A stretch of DNA of 64,000 nucleotides from an uncultured Pelagibacteraceae bacterium (GTDB taxonomy: Bacteria > Pseudomonadota > Alphaproteobacteria > Pelagibacterales > Pelagibacteraceae): contig CABXZD010000001.1 of the NCBI GenBank assembly GCA_902516465.1, forward strand, positions 1 to 64,000, given 5' to 3'. Below, piece by piece: positions 9,010 through 18,240 of this stretch. The notes beneath the pieces were generated by a model. It saw nothing but the letters and a program-made list of their open reading frames with translations. It was not told the DNA's origin and did no database searches. Made by a program: the position numbers and the translations under genes. How positions within the stretch are numbered: the stretch's first letter is position 1; each line of letters begins with the position of its first letter.

Positions 9010-10030
9010 GATTATAAGTAATTTTAAATTTAGTATTAAAAGCTATAATAAAAAATCTCAAAGTAATCATTGGTTATACAATAACAAAAAAAAAAAAGAA
9101 TTATTCATTAAAAAAAATTTAAGTAATTTTCGTAATAATGGGTTGTCTGATGGGATGGATGATACATTTTATTCAAAAAAAAAATCACTGGAATTATTTA
9201 AAATAATTCAAAAAGAATGCGGTGATAAATTTTTACAAAAAATGCTTTTAAAGACTAATATAGGGAATTCAAAAGAAACTCTTAAATATAGATCATATTT
9301 TTATACTGCACACGAATTATTTCATTTAAAATTTGTTTACGAAATTAAAAAAAAAATTTCTTTAAATAAAAAGAATATAATCTGTGAAATAGGGCCAGCT
9401 TATGGATCAATGATAAGCAAATTAATAAAATTATATGGATCAAAAGCGATATTAATTGATTTACCTGAAGCAAATTTTATGAGTTATTTTTATCTGAAAA
9501 AATTATTTCCGAATAAAAAATTTTTTGTGAGTCAAAACATAAAAAATAATAAAATTTCAGAAGAAGACATAAAAAAAAATGATATTATTATTTTATGTCC
9601 TTGGGAAAAAATACCAAAAATAAAGATAGACTTTTTTATTAATGTCAGATCTATGATGGAGATGACCTATGATGTAATTCAAGAATATTTTGATTTAATA
9701 CAAAAAAAAATTACAAATAATGGATATTTCTTATGTATTAACAGATATTATAAAGATACCGTTGGATATCCTATTGAAATTGATAATTATCCTTATGATA
9801 AAAATTGGAAGGTAATAATTTCTAAAGCCTCATGGAAACAAAATCATATTCATTTTTTACTAACACAAAGAAAAAAAAATTCTAATAATGAGATTTTTGA
9901 GGAACAAAAAAAAATTCGTGTATTATCAAAAAAAGTACGATTGAAAGATAAACTATTTATTAGAAGAATTACACCTAATTTTATTTATAAATCTTATAAA
10001 AAAATCAAATATTCTCTTCTCGGAAAATAA
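8981..10030 (+). CDS. Putative sugar O-methyltransferase
   Basis: This 349-residue protein has a SAM-binding motif ICEIGPAYGSMISKL near residue 133 followed by LIDLPEANFMSYFYL, the arrangement found in the putative sugar O-methyltransferase family of surface-polysaccharide loci. The N-terminal part has SDGMDDTFYS near residue 50, also typical of that family. It overlaps kdsB by 29 bases in another frame, so co-transcription is likely. A run of twelve A residues lies inside the coding sequence at 9086-9097 and is in frame here. Confidence 0.7.
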   Translation: MKKKVDILDEIISNFKFSIKSYNKKSQSNHWLYNNKKKKELFIKKNLSNFRNNGLSDGMDDTFYSKKKSLELFKIIQKECGDKFLQKMLLKTNIGNSKETLKYRSYFYTAHELFHLKFVYEIKKKISLNKKNIICEIGPAYGSMISKLIKLYGSKAILIDLPEANFMSYFYLKKLFPNKKFFVSQNIKNNKISEEDIKKNDIIILCPWEKIPKIKIDFFINVRSMMEMTYDVIQEYFDLIQKKITNNGYFLCINRYYKDTVGYPIEIDNYPYDKNWKVIISKASWKQNHIHFLLTQRKKNSNNEIFEEQKKIRVLSKKVRLKDKLFIRRITPNFIYKSYKKIKYSLLGK

Positions 10031-10034
10031 AATT

Positions 10035-11600
10035 GTGAAAAAAAAAAAATTATTAATATTTCATTCGCAAGCAAAGTTTAAAGTAAAGGAAGAATTTGAT
10101 TTTTATGTGAATTTAGGAGATGGAAATTTGGAAATTAAGAACTCTAAACAAATTTCTCTTAAGAATTATTATAAAAAAAACTACGATTATTTTAGAAAAA
10201 AATTTATTAATTCTCTAAATAAAAAAATTCTACAATCAAGGGATGAGATGAATTTATTCAATGAACTAGAAATATTTAATTTAAGAAATGATAAGATAAA
10301 CGATATAGACACAATAGTTAACATATTGATTTTAAAAAAAATTGTTAGTGAGTTCAAAATTGATAATATATTTCTTATTACCGATAATCAGTTGACCAAA
10401 AGTGTTCTAATTCAAATTTATCCAAATATTGAAATAGTAAATTTTCAAAAAAGAAACACATATCTTTTACCTTTTTTTAAGATAACATCATTTTATTTAA
10501 AAACTTTTTTTATTATCATCATGACTAAGTTTTTTAAAAATTACAGGTTATTAAAAAATAATTATAATGAAGCATGTATTTCCCTTGCACCTTTTTTTTA
10601 TAAAGATCAAAGAGAAAATTTTTTCAAAAATAAAAATAACTTAAAATTAAATTTTTTACTTACAGATGAAACTCATCTAAATTTTTCAATCATAGATATC
10701 TACAAAATTTTAAAGATTAATTATGAAAACTTAGTGCATGTTGAGTCTGCTATAAATTTTAAAGATTTAGTATGTGGTTTATTAAGGTCCTATAAATATA
10801 TTTATTACATAAATGGATTAAATATGAAATTTAATGTTGAAATGACAGATTTTTCGTTATTTTATAAAAAACATTTAATTATCAGTGCAATTAATAGGTC
10901 AAAACTTAATATCTATAATAAAGCAGTTCCAAATTTAATTGAAAGATTTCAAATTAAAAAATTCAATATGTATTTATTTGAATACAGCTTTGGTTTTTAT
11001 CTTATTAAATTAATCAAAATGAAATTTAAAAAAGTAGATATTATTGGTTACCAGCATGGGATTTTTTCAGATAAACTAATGTGGTTTGATATTCTTCTAA
11101 GGAAAAAAAAAAATACTCTGTATTTTCCAAATAAGATTGTTTGTTTTAATTCACAATCATTGAAAGATTATAAGAAAATTTTACCAAATTATATTAATTA
11201 TAAATTAGTTGATAAACCTTTGTCAAAAATTTCAATTTTATTTCAATCACTTAAGAAAAAAAGTTTAAAAAAACATATTTTAATACTTCCAGGAACACAT
11301 GACGCAAAAATTATTTATGAAAGATTTAAAAATAGGGCCTTAAATTTAGATAAATCAAATGAAATCTTTTATTTTAAATTTCACCCAAAAAACATGGTTG
11401 TGGTTTCAGATTATAAAAATTTAAAAATAATAACATCTATAAATAATAAAAAATTTAACTTTGTTTTAATTTCTTCATCATCCACTTTGGTTTACGATTT
11501 TTATAAGTTAAAAAAAAAATTTATGGTATATGATATTGATAACAAGCAAAATTTAATTTCATCAAGCTTTTCGAGTAAAATAAAATTTTTTGAAATTTGA
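10035..11600 (+). CDS. Unknown protein, possibly a GT-B-type surface-glycan transferase
   Basis: I do not recognise this 521-residue protein. It begins with GTG four bases after the previous stop. The N-terminal half is poorly conserved in appearance. The C-terminal half has GYQHGIFSDKLMW near residue 335, ILILPGTHDAK near 415, FHPKNM near 450 and LISSSSTLVYDF near 478. Histidine-rich GYQHG, FHPK and SSST motifs in this order recall polysialyltransferase-like, CDP-glycerol-transferase-like and other GT-B carbohydrate proteins. No signal peptide is seen; one hydrophobic segment lies near residue 155. A transferase acting on the surface glycan is a reasonable guess from motifs and context only. 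Confidence 0.5.
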   Translation: MKKKKLLIFHSQAKFKVKEEFDFYVNLGDGNLEIKNSKQISLKNYYKKNYDYFRKKFINSLNKKILQSRDEMNLFNELEIFNLRNDKINDIDTIVNILILKKIVSEFKIDNIFLITDNQLTKSVLIQIYPNIEIVNFQKRNTYLLPFFKITSFYLKTFFIIIMTKFFKNYRLLKNNYNEACISLAPFFYKDQRENFFKNKNNLKLNFLLTDETHLNFSIIDIYKILKINYENLVHVESAINFKDLVCGLLRSYKYIYYINGLNMKFNVEMTDFSLFYKKHLIISAINRSKLNIYNKAVPNLIERFQIKKFNMYLFEYSFGFYLIKLIKMKFKKVDIIGYQHGIFSDKLMWFDILLRKKKNTLYFPNKIVCFNSQSLKDYKKILPNYINYKLVDKPLSKISILFQSLKKKSLKKHILILPGTHDAKIIYERFKNRALNLDKSNEIFYFKFHPKNMVVVSDYKNLKIITSINNKKFNFVLISSSSTLVYDFYKLKKKFMVYDIDNKQNLISSSFSSKIKFFEI

Positions 11601-11618
11601 AACTTGAGCTAGAACCTA

Positions 11619-12233
11619 ATGTTAAAAAATAAAAAATTAATAATATTTGACCTAGATGGTGTCCTAATTGACTCTATTCCGAACATGAAATACGCTTTAA
11701 AGCAAACTTCTAATTCTTTTGGTTTTAACCTTAATTTTGAAAAATATAGAAAATATATTGGACTTCCTTTTGAGCAAATTATGAAAAAGATGGGATTTAA
11801 AATAAATATTCCACTTATAAAAAAAAGATATATTTTTTTTTCTAATAAAAAAATTAAAAAAATAAAAATAACTAAAAAAAATATTCAAATTTTAAGAAAG
11901 TTGAAAAATAATTATAAGTTAGCTATTTTTACCTCTAAAGATGCTAAAAGAACGAAAAAAATACTTTCGAGGTATAAAGTATTTGATTACGTCGTAACTT
12001 CGGATGACGTCATTAAAGGAAAACCAGATCCAGAAGGATTAAAAAAGATAATAAAATTTTTCAATTTAAAAAAAAAAGAAACAATTTTTATGGGTGATAG
12101 TTATTATGATTACAAATGTGCAGTTAATGCAAAAGTATCTTATTGTCATGCTAATTGGGGATACCATAAATTAAAAAATTCAAAAAAAATTCTTAAAATT
12201 CAGAAAATGGAGCAATTTTTAAAATTATTTTAA
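11619..12233 (+). CDS. HAD-superfamily phosphatase
   Basis: This 204-residue hydrolase has all four HAD motifs: DLDGVLIDS near residue 10 (nucleophile and acid Asp), TSKDA near 105, the KGKPDP lysine near 132, and GDSYYDYKCA near 153. The small helical cap between motifs I and II fits the phosphoglycolate phosphatase-like subgroup. In this setting it may dephosphorylate a sugar phosphate during nucleotide-sugar synthesis, for example a heptose or keto-sugar phosphate, but the substrate cannot be read from sequence. Its stop shares a base with the next start. Confidence 0.8.
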   Translation: MLKNKKLIIFDLDGVLIDSIPNMKYALKQTSNSFGFNLNFEKYRKYIGLPFEQIMKKMGFKINIPLIKKRYIFFSNKKIKKIKITKKNIQILRKLKNNYKLAIFTSKDAKRTKKILSRYKVFDYVVTSDDVIKGKPDPEGLKKIIKFFNLKKKETIFMGDSYYDYKCAVNAKVSYCHANWGYHKLKNSKKILKIQKMEQFLKLF

Positions 12234-12979
12234 TGAAATTAGTATCTGTAATAATACCATACTTTAAAAAAAAAAAATTCGTAATAGAAACTATCAACTC
12301 AATTTTAAAACAGACGTATTCAAAATTTGAGATAATATTAATACACGATGATCCTAACAATCCTGATTATAAATATTTGATTGAATTAAAAAAGAGAGAC
12401 AAAAGGATTAGATTGATGAAGAATAGTAAAAACATAGGTGCAGGTTTTTCAAGAAACAAAGGCATTAAAAGTACGAAAGGTTTTTACATTGCTTTTTGTG
12501 ATGCAGACGACACATGGAGAAAAAATAAATTGAAAAACCAAATAAATTTTATGGAAAAAAATAAGATAGATTTTTGTTTTTCATCTTATAATCAAATCGA
12601 TTATAAAGGAAAAAAAATTAAATCAATTATAGCACCAAAAAATCAAACATTCCTTGATCTCTTAGAGGATTGTAAAATCGGGCTTTCTACAGTGATACTA
12701 AAAAAAAAAATTTTAAAAAATTACAAATTTTCAGATATGAAAACAAAAGAAGATTTATTGTTATGGATTAACTTATCTAAAAAATATAATTTAGTTGGTT
12801 ATAGCAAAATATTATCAAATTGGAGAAAATTAGATGACTCATTATCAGCTAATTTCTATCAAAAAATAAAGAATGGATTTTTATTATATTATAGGTATTT
12901 GAAATTTAACTTTTTAAAGTCTTTATATTTTCTTCTTTTATTGTCTTTTAATTTTGTTAGAAAAAATTTTTTAAGATGA
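12233..12979 (+). CDS. Family 2 glycosyltransferase
   Basis: The protein has 248 residues. It has the GT-A core of GT2 enzymes: VSVIIPYFKKKKFV at the N-terminus, NSILKQTYSKFEIILI near residue 22, GAGFSRNKGI near 67 and the metal-binding FCDADDTWRKNKL near residue 83. The C-terminus is hydrophobic and may associate with the membrane. It overlaps its neighbours by one base (HAD gene) and four bases (MraY-like gene), so the three probably form one translational unit that builds and extends a lipid-linked sugar. Confidence 0.87.
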   Translation: MKLVSVIIPYFKKKKFVIETINSILKQTYSKFEIILIHDDPNNPDYKYLIELKKRDKRIRLMKNSKNIGAGFSRNKGIKSTKGFYIAFCDADDTWRKNKLKNQINFMEKNKIDFCFSSYNQIDYKGKKIKSIIAPKNQTFLDLLEDCKIGLSTVILKKKILKNYKFSDMKTKEDLLLWINLSKKYNLVGYSKILSNWRKLDDSLSANFYQKIKNGFLLYYRYLKFNFLKSLYFLLLLSFNFVRKNFLR

Positions 12980-13995
12980 ATTTAATAATTGAAATTTTAC
13001 TAATAATTCTTGGGTCATATTTTTTAATATATTTTTGCAATAAAAATTCAATTTTAATTCATAATATCGGAGAGGCACATCAAAACTATATCAAGTCGAA
13101 GCAAACACCCTTAATTGGTGGAATAATATTTTTCGCAATTTTTTTTATTGATTATAAGAGTTTATCATATTTACATTTATTTCCTTTTTTAATTTTATTG
13201 ATGGGGGTTTTATCAGATTTAAGAAAAATGACCTCTGCTTATTTAAGACTTTTTATACAATTAATAGTGGTTGTAATGTTTATTCATTTTTACGAGCTAT
13301 CAGTTGATATAACAAGAATATACATCTTAGATAATTATTTAAAAAATTATTTTTTAGCAATTTTATTCACAACCTTTTGTGTTTTAATAATTATTAATGG
13401 AATAAATTTTATTGATGGTTCAAATCTTTTAGTACTAGGATATTTTTTAATTTTAGAATTAACTTTCATTAATTTAAGTCACGAAGGACTAAATTTTGAG
13501 GGAGTGTTATTTTTAAACAATTTTTTGATTGTTTTGCTTGTTTTAATTTTTTTCAATGCTAGCAATAAATTATATCTGGGTGATGGCGGTTCATATCTTT
13601 TGGGCTTTATTTACAGTTTTAAATGTATTTCTCTTTATTTATCAAATCCAAATATTTCCCCCTTTTTTATAACAGTTCTTTTATGGTATCCTGCATTTGA
13701 AATCTTATTTTCAATCTTAAGAAAATATAATTTTAACAAATCTCCCATAAAACCTGATTCAAATCATTTACATCAATTAATCTATTTTTTCCTCATAAAA
13801 CGAGTTTCAAATAATATTCTAAGGAGTAACTTAGTAGGAATTATTATTAATTTATTTAATCTATCTATTATTTATTTTTCATTAATTGATATTTACAATA
13901 CACAACTTCAAATTCTTCTTTTTATATTTGCTATATCTATTTATGTTTTTGTTTATATGAGACTTTTAAGATTTAAGCTAGGAAAGAAAATTTAA
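12976..13995 (+). CDS. MraY/WecA-family polyprenyl-phosphate sugar-1-phosphate transferase
   Basis: This 339-residue polytopic membrane enzyme would start surface-glycan assembly by moving a (N-acetyl)hexosamine-1-phosphate from UDP to undecaprenyl phosphate. Family marks are the QTPLIGG loop near residue 45, LMGVLSDLRKMTSAYLRL near 77, INGINFIDGSNLL near 140, LGDGGSYLLGF near 202 and a late HLHQL histidine motif near 265. Around ten hydrophobic segments are evident. It resembles WbpL/WecA more than MraY, which is larger and lies in the cell-wall cluster. It is the only initiating transferase seen in the island. Confidence 0.88.
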   Translation: MNLIIEILLIILGSYFLIYFCNKNSILIHNIGEAHQNYIKSKQTPLIGGIIFFAIFFIDYKSLSYLHLFPFLILLMGVLSDLRKMTSAYLRLFIQLIVVVMFIHFYELSVDITRIYILDNYLKNYFLAILFTTFCVLIIINGINFIDGSNLLVLGYFLILELTFINLSHEGLNFEGVLFLNNFLIVLLVLIFFNASNKLYLGDGGSYLLGFIYSFKCISLYLSNPNISPFFITVLLWYPAFEILFSILRKYNFNKSPIKPDSNHLHQLIYFFLIKRVSNNILRSNLVGIIINLFNLSIIYFSLIDIYNTQLQILLFIFAISIYVFVYMRLLRFKLGKKI

Positions 13996-14666
13996 ATCTT
14001 TTTATTGAAAAAAATTTTTACGAGAAAAAGCAATATCTTTAAACCATCTTTAAACTCGTTAACTTTTTTCAAGCCAGCGATTCTTTTTCTTTCGTAAGAG
14101 TTAATTGTACCTATTTTAAGATTATTTCTTTTTGCTTTGATAGGGAGCTCTACACAAAAAGTAAAGTCTTTGCTTGTAATGCCTAATTTTTTATATTCTT
14201 GCGTCTTCCCCAAAACAAAAGTGTAAAGGATATCCGAAATTTTTAGATTAAAGAATATCTTGCCAATCAAAGTAAATATTTTATTTCCAATAAATGTGAG
14301 AATAGTATCATCCTCACTTCCAGAATTTTTTTCATATCTAGATGCAAAAATAATATCTAAATTTTCATTCTCTAATTTTTTAATCATTTTTTTAATCTCA
14401 CTTGGATCAAAAGATCCATCAGCATTAAAAATGCAAAAGTATTTTGATTTAATGTTGTCAATTCCTGAAATTAAAGCATCCCCGTATCCTTTATTATTCT
14501 GATAAATTATTTCATCCGAATTCATTTTAATAGCTTCAATAGTTTTTTTATCATCTTTATGTAATATTATTTTTTTTTGAAAATTATAGTCTTCAATTTC
14601 TTTTAAAACTAAAGGAAGAGACTCCGACTCATTTTTTGCAGGAATTATTAATGAAAGATCTATCAT
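13992..14666 (-). CDS. Family 2 glycosyltransferase, polyprenyl-phosphate sugar synthase-like
   Basis: This 224-residue GT2 protein starts with IDLSLIIPAKNESESLPLVLKEI, the usual dolichyl-phosphate mannose synthase-like N-terminus, and has GYGDALISGI near residue 62 and the metal site FNADGSFDP near 79. It has no obvious C-terminal pair of transmembrane helices, only one hydrophobic tail. It may load a sugar onto polyprenyl phosphate for use by a GT-C membrane transferase, and the adjacent membrane protein at 14731 would be a candidate partner. Its stop overlaps the convergent MraY-like gene by four bases. Confidence 0.78.
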   Translation of the reverse strand: MIDLSLIIPAKNESESLPLVLKEIEDYNFQKKIILHKDDKKTIEAIKMNSDEIIYQNNKGYGDALISGIDNIKSKYFCIFNADGSFDPSEIKKMIKKLENENLDIIFASRYEKNSGSEDDTILTFIGNKIFTLIGKIFFNLKISDILYTFVLGKTQEYKKLGITSKDFTFCVELPIKAKRNNLKIGTINSYERKRIAGLKKVNEFKDGLKILLFLVKIFFNKKI

Positions 14667-14730
14667 TATATTTTTCTTTTAACACTTTATTAGTTAATAT
14701 ATAAATTTTTAAGTTTATATATAAATTTAC

Positions 14731-16404
14731 ATGCATTTAAACTTAGCATTTTTGTTTGTTTTTTATTGGCTGTCAATATTTTCATGCCTTGGTTATGGAG
14801 TTTTAATTTCTAAATTAACAAAAAAAAAGTTTTATTTTAGAAATTACGGTTATTTAGGTCTTCTGGGAATTTTATTTTTGATAATATATGCTTACTTGTC
14901 AAATATCTTTTATGCTCATAGTCTTTTACACAATTTGATCATTATTCTTACCGGTATTTTATTGTTCGTTTATTTTGTATTTTCAAATTTTTTTCAAAGA
15001 AATAGAATTTTAAATTTATCAATTATTTTTTTCTTATTATTTATTTCATTTATAATTTACAAACCCCACGATGATTTTTCATATTACCATTTTCAATACA
15101 GTTATTATTTAACACAATTTCCAATGATTATTGGTGCAGGTCAATTAAATCATGGGTTTTCTACTTCTTCATCAATTTTCTATTTAAATTCCTTATTTTT
15201 TTTACCTTTTGCCAAATATTCACTCTTTCATATATCAGCTATTTTAGTTTTTGGTTTTTCAAATGTAGTTATATTAGAAAAATTATTTAGATATTTAAAA
15301 AAAAACTCTCCAAATTATCTGTCATTTTTTTTATTATTAACTTTAGCATTTATAAATATAATTTTCTATCGAATTGCAGAGCACGGTACTGATCGATCAG
15401 CTCAGATCTTGATATTTCTTTTAGTATTCGAGTTAATTCTTTTAATAAACGATAGAAAAAATTTTGATAACTCTTTAAATAAAATTTTTATTTTACTATC
15501 TTTGATAATCAGTTTCAAAGCTTTTTATATTTTATATTTTTTATTTTTATTTCCAGTTTTTATTTATGGTTATAAAAAATTCAAATTTGATTTATTTTTT
15601 TTAATTATAAAAAATAATTTTTTTTGGTATTTAGTAACTACATTTTTTATAATAATTCTTACAAATTTTTTTAATTCTGGTTGCTTTTTATACCCTGTTA
15701 AATTTACGTGCTTTGAAAATTTCGCTTGGGCATTTTCTTTAGATCATGTCTCACATATGAATAATTGGTATGAACAATGGTCGAAAGCAGGCGCAGGACC
15801 CAATTTCAGAGTTGAAAATCCACAGGAATATATATTATATTTTAATTGGATTACTAATTGGATTGATCAGTATTTTTTTAATAAAGTAAGTGATTTTTTA
15901 TTTGGTTTAATAACTATAATCTTAATTTTTTATTTATTTTTTTGCTCAACCTCTAGTAAAAAAATTATCTCTAAAGAAAAAATTTTTTCAATTTATATAT
16001 GTATATTAATTCTTTTTTTTGAATGGTTATATAACCACCCAACCTTAAGATATGGAGGATATGTTTTAATAGGATTGATATTTTTTATTCCGTTTTCATT
16101 AATTTTAGAAAAATTTTCAAAAGATAATTTAAACTATAAATTCAAGATTATCATAGTGTTGATCTTTATTACTTTTATATCAAGAAATATTGATCGGTTA
16201 GATAATGAAATTGAAAAATATTCTTATAAACCTTTTGAAAATTCTCATTATAGGTTTGATGAAAATTATTTTAAAATTGATCAAGTAATTAAATCTTTAA
16301 TAAATAATCATTCATTATGTAACAAATTTGGAAAATGTGATGAAAATTCTACTATTAAAACAGGAAGTATTTTGGGAAAATTATATCTTATAAATAAAAA
16401 ATGA
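14731..16404 (+). CDS. Large polytopic membrane protein, possibly GT-C-type or polymerase
   Basis: This 557-residue protein has about twelve hydrophobic segments. After the fourth or so comes a conserved-looking loop IIYKPHDDFSYYHFQYS near residue 109, where paired acidic residues before the next helix resemble the first extracytoplasmic loop of GT-C glycosyltransferases. A later loop has HPTLRYGGY near residue 432. This layout resembles uncharacterised membrane proteins of O-antigen loci. It could be the Wzy-like polymerase or a GT-C transferase of this locus; no Wzx flippase is otherwise visible. Its end overlaps the FkbM gene by four bases. Confidence 0.6.
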   Translation: MHLNLAFLFVFYWLSIFSCLGYGVLISKLTKKKFYFRNYGYLGLLGILFLIIYAYLSNIFYAHSLLHNLIIILTGILLFVYFVFSNFFQRNRILNLSIIFFLLFISFIIYKPHDDFSYYHFQYSYYLTQFPMIIGAGQLNHGFSTSSSIFYLNSLFFLPFAKYSLFHISAILVFGFSNVVILEKLFRYLKKNSPNYLSFFLLLTLAFINIIFYRIAEHGTDRSAQILIFLLVFELILLINDRKNFDNSLNKIFILLSLIISFKAFYILYFLFLFPVFIYGYKKFKFDLFFLIIKNNFFWYLVTTFFIIILTNFFNSGCFLYPVKFTCFENFAWAFSLDHVSHMNNWYEQWSKAGAGPNFRVENPQEYILYFNWITNWIDQYFFNKVSDFLFGLITIILIFYLFFCSTSSKKIISKEKIFSIYICILILFFEWLYNHPTLRYGGYVLIGLIFFIPFSLILEKFSKDNLNYKFKIIIVLIFITFISRNIDRLDNEIEKYSYKPFENSHYRFDENYFKIDQVIKSLINNHSLCNKFGKCDENSTIKTGSILGKLYLINKK

Positions 16405-17126
16405 TTGCTAAGATTACTTTATTTTTACTGAATATTTTTGATTTTTTTCATAAGCGAAAAATTAAAAATTTTTTTAAAAAAAAACAAATCAATAATTTTG
16501 AACTAATCTTTGATATAGGAGGGCATAAAGGTGAGACCTTAAATTTTTTTCTTAAAAATTTTAAAGTAGAAAAAATTATTTCATTTGAACCTAGTAAAAT
16601 AAATTTCAAGTATTTGGAAAAAAGTTCAATTAAACTAAAATCAAAATTCACAAAGTCGAAAATATACTTAGAAAACTTAGGAATTGGAAATAAAAAAGAA
16701 AAAAAAAAATTGAAACAACACTATGAAAGTTCATCCTCAACTATAAATGATTTTAACGAAAAATCTGATTACTTTAAAAGAAAAAATCTTCTTTTAAATA
16801 TTAATAAAGATATTTTTAAAGAGATAGAAATTGAAATAGTAACTTTAGAAGACTATATAAAAGATAACAAATTCCAAAAGATTGACTTAATAAAGATTGA
16901 TACAGAAGGTTATGAATTCGAGGTTTTATCAGGTCTTAGAGATAAATTAAGTTCTGTAAAATTTTTGATGTTTGAACATCACTACGATGATATGTTATTA
17001 AAGAGTTATACTTTTAGAGATATAAGTAATTTACTTAAAAAGTATAATTTTAAAAAAATTTTAAAATTAAAAATGCCTTTTAGAAAATCTTTTGAATATA
17101 TTTATATAAATGAAAAAAAGTGTTAA
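16401..17126 (+). CDS. FkbM family methyltransferase (island copy 3)
   Basis: This 241-residue methyltransferase has motif I FDIGGHKGETLNFF near residue 37, SFEPSKINF near 60 and the FkbM motif LIKIDTEGYEFEVLSG near 160. Its ATG overlaps the stop of the membrane protein by four bases, so the two genes are coupled. It is about as different from island copies 1 and 2 as they are from each other, which suggests separate acquisition and not local duplication. The likely role is O-methylation of a glycan residue. Confidence 0.85.
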   Translation: MIAKITLFLLNIFDFFHKRKIKNFFKKKQINNFELIFDIGGHKGETLNFFLKNFKVEKIISFEPSKINFKYLEKSSIKLKSKFTKSKIYLENLGIGNKKEKKKLKQHYESSSSTINDFNEKSDYFKRKNLLLNINKDIFKEIEIEIVTLEDYIKDNKFQKIDLIKIDTEGYEFEVLSGLRDKLSSVKFLMFEHHYDDMLLKSYTFRDISNLLKKYNFKKILKLKMPFRKSFEYIYINEKKC

Positions 17127-17190
17127 TATTTATAACTGATTATTTGAAAAAAAAATTCTAAAATGATATGTAAAGGTTTCCTAGAATCAA

Positions 17191-18240
17191 ATGAAAAAAA
17201 AAATAGCACTAGTATTTGGAATAACAGGACAAGATGGCTCATACCTATCAGAATTTTTAATAAAAAAAAAATACATAGTTCACGGCGTGAAAAGAAGATC
17301 ATCGTCCATGAATACCAAACGAATAGATCATATTTATCAAGATCCACTTGAAAGTAGAAGAAATTTTTTTTTACATTATGGAGATATTACGGACTCTAGT
17401 TCAGTTTCTCAAATAATAAGCGACACAAAACCGGATGAAATATATAATCTAGCTGCTCAATCTCATGTTGCTGTTTCATTTGAAGTTCCTGAGTACACCG
17501 CAAATGCGGACGCTCTTGGTGCGTTAAGAATTCTGGAAGCTATAAAATTTCACAAGTTAGAAAAAAAGACAAAGTTTTATCAAGCAGGAACTTCTGAAAT
17601 GTATGGCAATGTACAAAGTATGCCACAAAATGAAAAAACTGACTTCTATCCTCTAAGCCCTTATGGTGTTGCTAAACTTTATGCTCATTGGATAACAAAA
17701 AATTACAGAGAGGCATATGATATACATGGAAGTAATGGAATTTTATTTAACCACGAAAGCCCCAGAAGAGGTGAGACATTTGTAACAAAAAAAATTGTAA
17801 ATGCTTTCTGTAAAATCAAACTAGGTAAACAAAAAAAATTATATTTAGGTAATCTTGATGCAAAAAGAGACTGGGGTCATGCAAAAGATTATGTAGAGGC
17901 AATGTGGAAAATAGTGCAACAGAGAAAACCTGATGATTATGTAATTGCAACTGGTAAACAATATAGTGTTCGACAATTTGTAAATTTAGTTTCAAAAAAA
18001 TTAGGTTTTAAAATTATATGGAGGGGAAAGGGTATAAATGAAAAAGGGTTTGATCAAATTTCAAAAAAAATACTTGTTGAGTGTAATGAAAAATATTTTA
18101 GACCTTTAGATGTAAATACATTACTTGGCGACGCCAAAAAAGCTAGAAAAATACTAAAATGGAAACCGAAAATTAATATTACTCAACTAGTTGATAGTAT
18201 GGTATCTGAAGAAATAATATCCCTTAAAAAAAATGATTAA
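17191..18240 (+). CDS. gmd: GDP-mannose 4,6-dehydratase
   Basis: The enzyme converts GDP-D-mannose to GDP-4-dehydro-6-deoxy-D-mannose, the first step to GDP-L-fucose and related 6-deoxy sugars. At 349 residues it has the family length. The cofactor loop is FGITGQDGSYLSEFL at the N-terminus, the NADP-specific HGVKRRSSSMNTKRIDH segment follows near residue 32, and the catalytic residues are in GTSEMYGN near 128 and YGVAKLYAHW near 152. The start at 17191 is chosen because it opens just before the family N-terminus. The next gene, fcl, overlaps it by 8 bases. Confidence 0.96.
   Translation: MKKKIALVFGITGQDGSYLSEFLIKKKYIVHGVKRRSSSMNTKRIDHIYQDPLESRRNFFLHYGDITDSSSVSQIISDTKPDEIYNLAAQSHVAVSFEVPEYTANADALGALRILEAIKFHKLEKKTKFYQAGTSEMYGNVQSMPQNEKTDFYPLSPYGVAKLYAHWITKNYREAYDIHGSNGILFNHESPRRGETFVTKKIVNAFCKIKLGKQKKLYLGNLDAKRDWGHAKDYVEAMWKIVQQRKPDDYVIATGKQYSVRQFVNLVSKKLGFKIIWRGKGINEKGFDQISKKILVECNEKYFRPLDVNTLLGDAKKARKILKWKPKINITQLVDSMVSEEIISLKKND

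Noticed and set aside
17163-17351. Short frames on both strands over the gmd start
   Set aside because: They are shadows of gmd in other frames with no family features.
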